Origin: an uncultured Porphyromonas sp.
Lineage (GTDB): Bacteria; Bacteroidota; Bacteroidia; Bacteroidales; Porphyromonadaceae
NCBI GenBank assembly: GCA_945875135.1
Contig: CAMCJO010000008.1
Span: 1-16,447, forward strand
DNA: 16,447 nt
Direction: 5' to 3'
The notes under the pieces were generated by a model that searched no databases, was not told the origin of the DNA, and saw only the letters and a list, made by a program, of their open reading frames with translations. Each line of letters opens with the position of its first letter. Position 1 is the first letter of the stretch. The position numbers and the translations under genes were made by a program. This document shows positions 15,007-16,447 of the stretch, piece by piece.

Positions 15007-16084
15007 AACCCGGGTAATCCTGTACGAGCTGGCGCAGTCCCTGCCACACGAGTGCTAGCGCATCCGACAGCGAGCCCTGGTACTCAGCGCCCGCGGCGTT
15101 CAGATGCCCGCCCCCATCAAAGAGTTTGCTCGCCACCTCATTGACCGGCAAGTTACCTTGCGAGCGCAGCGAGATCTTAACTGGTTCGTCGGGATCTCGT
15201 TGCTCCCTAAGGAACGCAACTGCTCGTATACCCGCCACATCAAGGGGCACATTGACAAGACCCTCTGTATCTCCAGGCTCTATGCCAAAGCGGTCAAAGT
15301 CCTCCTGTCTGAGCGTAAAGACCGCCACCCCTAGATCGAGGTCGTAAGTCGTGCGCTCGTTGATGATATAGCCGAGGAGGCGCTGTCGGCTCAGCTTATC
15401 ACTCTTGAAGATCCGTAGCACGATCTCCTCATGCCTTGCACCGACCTCTAGGAGATGAGCGATGGTCCTAAAGAGCGTCGGGGTAATCTGCCCATGTCGC
15501 AAGAGTCCCGTATCGGTATAGGTCGCTGCCAGCAGGCAGGTCGCCATATCGGCACCGCCATGTAGCTCTAGCTCTCTCGACTCACCGCCGCCGAGTAGCT
15601 CCGCTATGAGGAAGCCCGTAGCACACGCCGAGGTGTCGCTATACATCTCATCGACCAGTCCCATCTCAGGCTCTGGGTGATGGTCTATCATCACGGAGCG
15701 CACATCGGGCTTACGCACGATCTCAGCGACCAGAGACTCAAGCGGGTTGCCGATGCGCCCCAGATGGTTGAAGTCGACCAAAAGCAGTAGCCTCGCCTGA
15801 GCCAATATGTGACGTATCGGCTCTAAGTCGCTCTGCGGTGAGAGCTGATGTATCGTCTCAGCGCCAGGGAGCCAGAGGAGATTGTCCGGCATACGCCCCA
15901 CGACCATGATAGAGACCTCGTCAGCACCGCGTGCTAGCAGATAGCTACGTAGAGCCAAGGCACTGCCTATGCAGTCCCCGTCGGGCGACTTGTGTCCTAC
16001 GATGACGACACGACGCTCGTCCTCGCCTCCTAGGGAGGTGAGATCCAGAGTGTCTGATAAAGGTCTATTGCTCAGCTGCGACAT
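15002..16084 (-). CDS. nrnA: DHH-family phosphoesterase, NrnA-type oligoribonuclease/pAp phosphatase
   Basis: A 360-residue DHH/DHHA1 enzyme expected to degrade short oligonucleotides (2-5 nt) and possibly 3'-phosphoadenosine 5'-phosphate in the cytoplasm, using Mn2+. The catalytic metal motifs are GHKSPDGDCIGS (His31, Asp35, Asp37), LLVDFNHLGR (Asp104), IDHHPEPE (Asp134, His135, His136) and TYTDTG (Asp191). The C-terminal DHHA1 nucleic-acid-binding part holds GGGHLNAAG (324-332). Length fits NrnA. It is the first gene of the operon with DUF4827, glmM and rlmD and has its own -7 box. Which of the two activities dominates is not visible. Confidence 0.92.
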   Translation of the reverse strand: MSQLSNRPLSDTLDLTSLGGEDERRVVIVGHKSPDGDCIGSALALRSYLLARGADEVSIMVVGRMPDNLLWLPGAETIHQLSPQSDLEPIRHILAQARLLLLVDFNHLGRIGNPLESLVAEIVRKPDVRSVMIDHHPEPEMGLVDEMYSDTSACATGFLIAELLGGGESRELELHGGADMATCLLAATYTDTGLLRHGQITPTLFRTIAHLLEVGARHEEIVLRIFKSDKLSRQRLLGYIINERTTYDLDLGVAVFTLRQEDFDRFGIEPGDTEGLVNVPLDVAGIRAVAFLREQRDPDEPVKISLRSQGNLPVNEVASKLFDGGGHLNAAGAEYQGSLSDALALVWQGLRQLVQDYPGC

Positions 16085-16109
16085 AAAGATCGGGAAAGGT
16101 ATACACCCG

Positions 16110-16117
16110 CAAAGATA
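16110..16117 (-). promoter_or_regulatory. -7 promoter box of the nrnA operon
   Basis: TATCTTTG on the minus strand is an exact TAnnTTTG, 25 nt before the ATG at 16084. The -33 region (about 16137-16142) falls inside the heptamer array, with no clear TTG. Confidence 0.55.
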
Positions 16118-16119
16118 CG

Positions 16120-16167
16120 AAATTAGAGGTTAGAGATGAGAAACTAGATGTTAGAGCTAGAGATTAG
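16120..16167 (-). repeat. Degenerate heptamer array upstream of nrnA
   Basis: Read on the minus strand it gives CTAATCT, CTAGCT, CTAACAT, CTAGTTT, CTCATCT, CTAACCT, CTAATTT: six 7-nt units and one 6-nt unit. It abuts the -7 box by 2 nt and covers the -33 position. It is the inverted relative of the array at 14974-15006. Confidence 0.65.
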
Positions 16168-16176
16168 ATTCGAGTG

Positions 16177-16211
16177 GCACTAGTAGCCCCTAGCCTACGG
16201 CCAACAGCCAA
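16177..16211. repeat. Second copy of the ACTAGT/CCCCTAGC repeat
   Basis: Shares GCACTAGT, CCCCTAGC and GCCAACAGC with 9304-9337, with one base inserted. It leads directly into the 92-nt element that follows. Confidence 0.5.
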
Positions 16212-16297
16212 AAAGCAGGGGAAACTTGACGCTGGCTCGTTACAATAATTTAGATCTGACTACATGTCGAGGCGGTGCTGTGTCGGAGAAAACTGAT
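16206..16297 (+). repeat. Second copy of the 92-nt palindrome arm
   Basis: Aligned without gaps to 191-282, in the same orientation; by hand about 78 of 92 bases are identical, including AAACTTGACG, GGCTCGTTA, AATTTAGAT, GACTACAT and GTGCTGTGTCGG. The right half of the palindrome is not seen before the window ends; CCACGTGG repeats follow instead. Confidence 0.72.
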
Positions 16298-16299
16298 TT

Positions 16300-16436
16300 C
16301 CACGTGGATATTTCGAAATCCCCACGTGGAGAATAAAAAATTCTTCGGAGGAATGAAATGAAACTTCGGAGGAATGAAATGAAACTTCGGAGGAAATGAT
16401 TCGCCCCCACGTGGAAAATAAAAAACATCCACGTGG
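16300..16436. repeat. CCACGTGG array with 21-nt tandem repeat
   Basis: CCACGTGG occurs four times (16300-16307, 16322-16329, 16407-16414, 16429-16436). The first two flank the palindrome ATTTCGAAAT (16310-16319). The second and third are each followed by a similar A-rich tail (GGAGAATAAAAAA and GGAAAATAAAAAA). Between them lie two exact 21-nt units (16344-16364, 16365-16385) beginning TTCGGAGGAATG, and a third that diverges after about 10 bases (from 16386). No credible gene; short open frames here are simple repeats. The element continues past the window. Confidence 0.7.
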
Positions 16437-16447
16437 AGATTTGAGAT

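Noticed and set aside
191..16297. Whole window as a composite transposon bounded by the 92-nt direct copies
   Set aside because: No transposase or integrase is present, the cargo includes core genes such as glmM and rlmD, and the copies differ at about 15% of positions. A dispersed repeat explains them better.
16240..16432. Two short minus-strand open frames at the right end
   Set aside because: They translate the 21-nt and CCACGTGG repeats (FHFIPPK repeated); frame stays open only because the repeat lengths are multiples of three.
16300..16436. Possible CRISPR array
   Set aside because: Repeats are 8 or 21 nt, spacing is irregular, the 21-nt units are directly adjacent with no spacers, and no cas gene is nearby.

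Overview
The window looks like a chromosomal segment from a member of Bacteroidota, most likely a Porphyromonas-type organism (inference). Three things point there. Two encoded proteins end in type IX secretion (T9SS) sorting domains. Promoters match the Bacteroidota pattern (TTG, 20-21 nt, TAnnTTTG), and I see no strong Shine-Dalgarno sequences. The gene families are Bacteroidota-typical: SusC-style TonB receptor, HmuY-like lipoprotein, DUF4252 and DUF4827. No tRNA, rRNA, CRISPR array, transposase or phage gene was seen.

Layout. Positions 1-423 are non-coding and repeat-rich, with a 143-bp imperfect palindrome at 218-360. Positions 464-4846 (+) hold an outer-membrane TonB-dependent receptor and a beta-helix-like lipoprotein, closed by a nested hairpin at 4867-4920. 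Positions 5019-5391 (-) hold a small four-helix membrane protein whose start codon is out of frame by one base at an A6 tract. Positions 5578-9149 (-) form a probable operon: an HmuY-like lipoprotein followed by two T9SS-secreted proteins. The divergent region 9150-9464 carries promoters, inverted repeats and a hairpin. Positions 9465-11139 (+) hold an ECF sigma factor, a probable anti-sigma membrane protein and a DUF4252 exported protein. Positions 11408-16084 (-) form a housekeeping cluster: nrnA-type DHH phosphoesterase, DUF4827 lipoprotein, glmM-type phosphohexomutase, and rlmD 23S rRNA methyltransferase. Positions 16085-16447 are again repeat-rich and carry a relative of the left-end element.

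How the genes work together. The left two thirds are about the cell surface: a TonB receptor with a surface lipoprotein partner, and an HmuY-like ligand-binding lipoprotein with two secreted proteins. The latter operon faces a sigma/anti-sigma cassette across one shared regulatory region. The right third is core metabolism: nucleotide recycling, amino-sugar supply for the envelope, and rRNA methylation.

I found no complete new defence or mobile system. The most interesting signals are the one-base frameshift at 5383-5388 behind a good promoter, paired inverted repeats over the HmuY-like promoter, degenerate heptamer arrays next to -7 promoter boxes, and a dispersed palindromic element carrying CCACGTGG.
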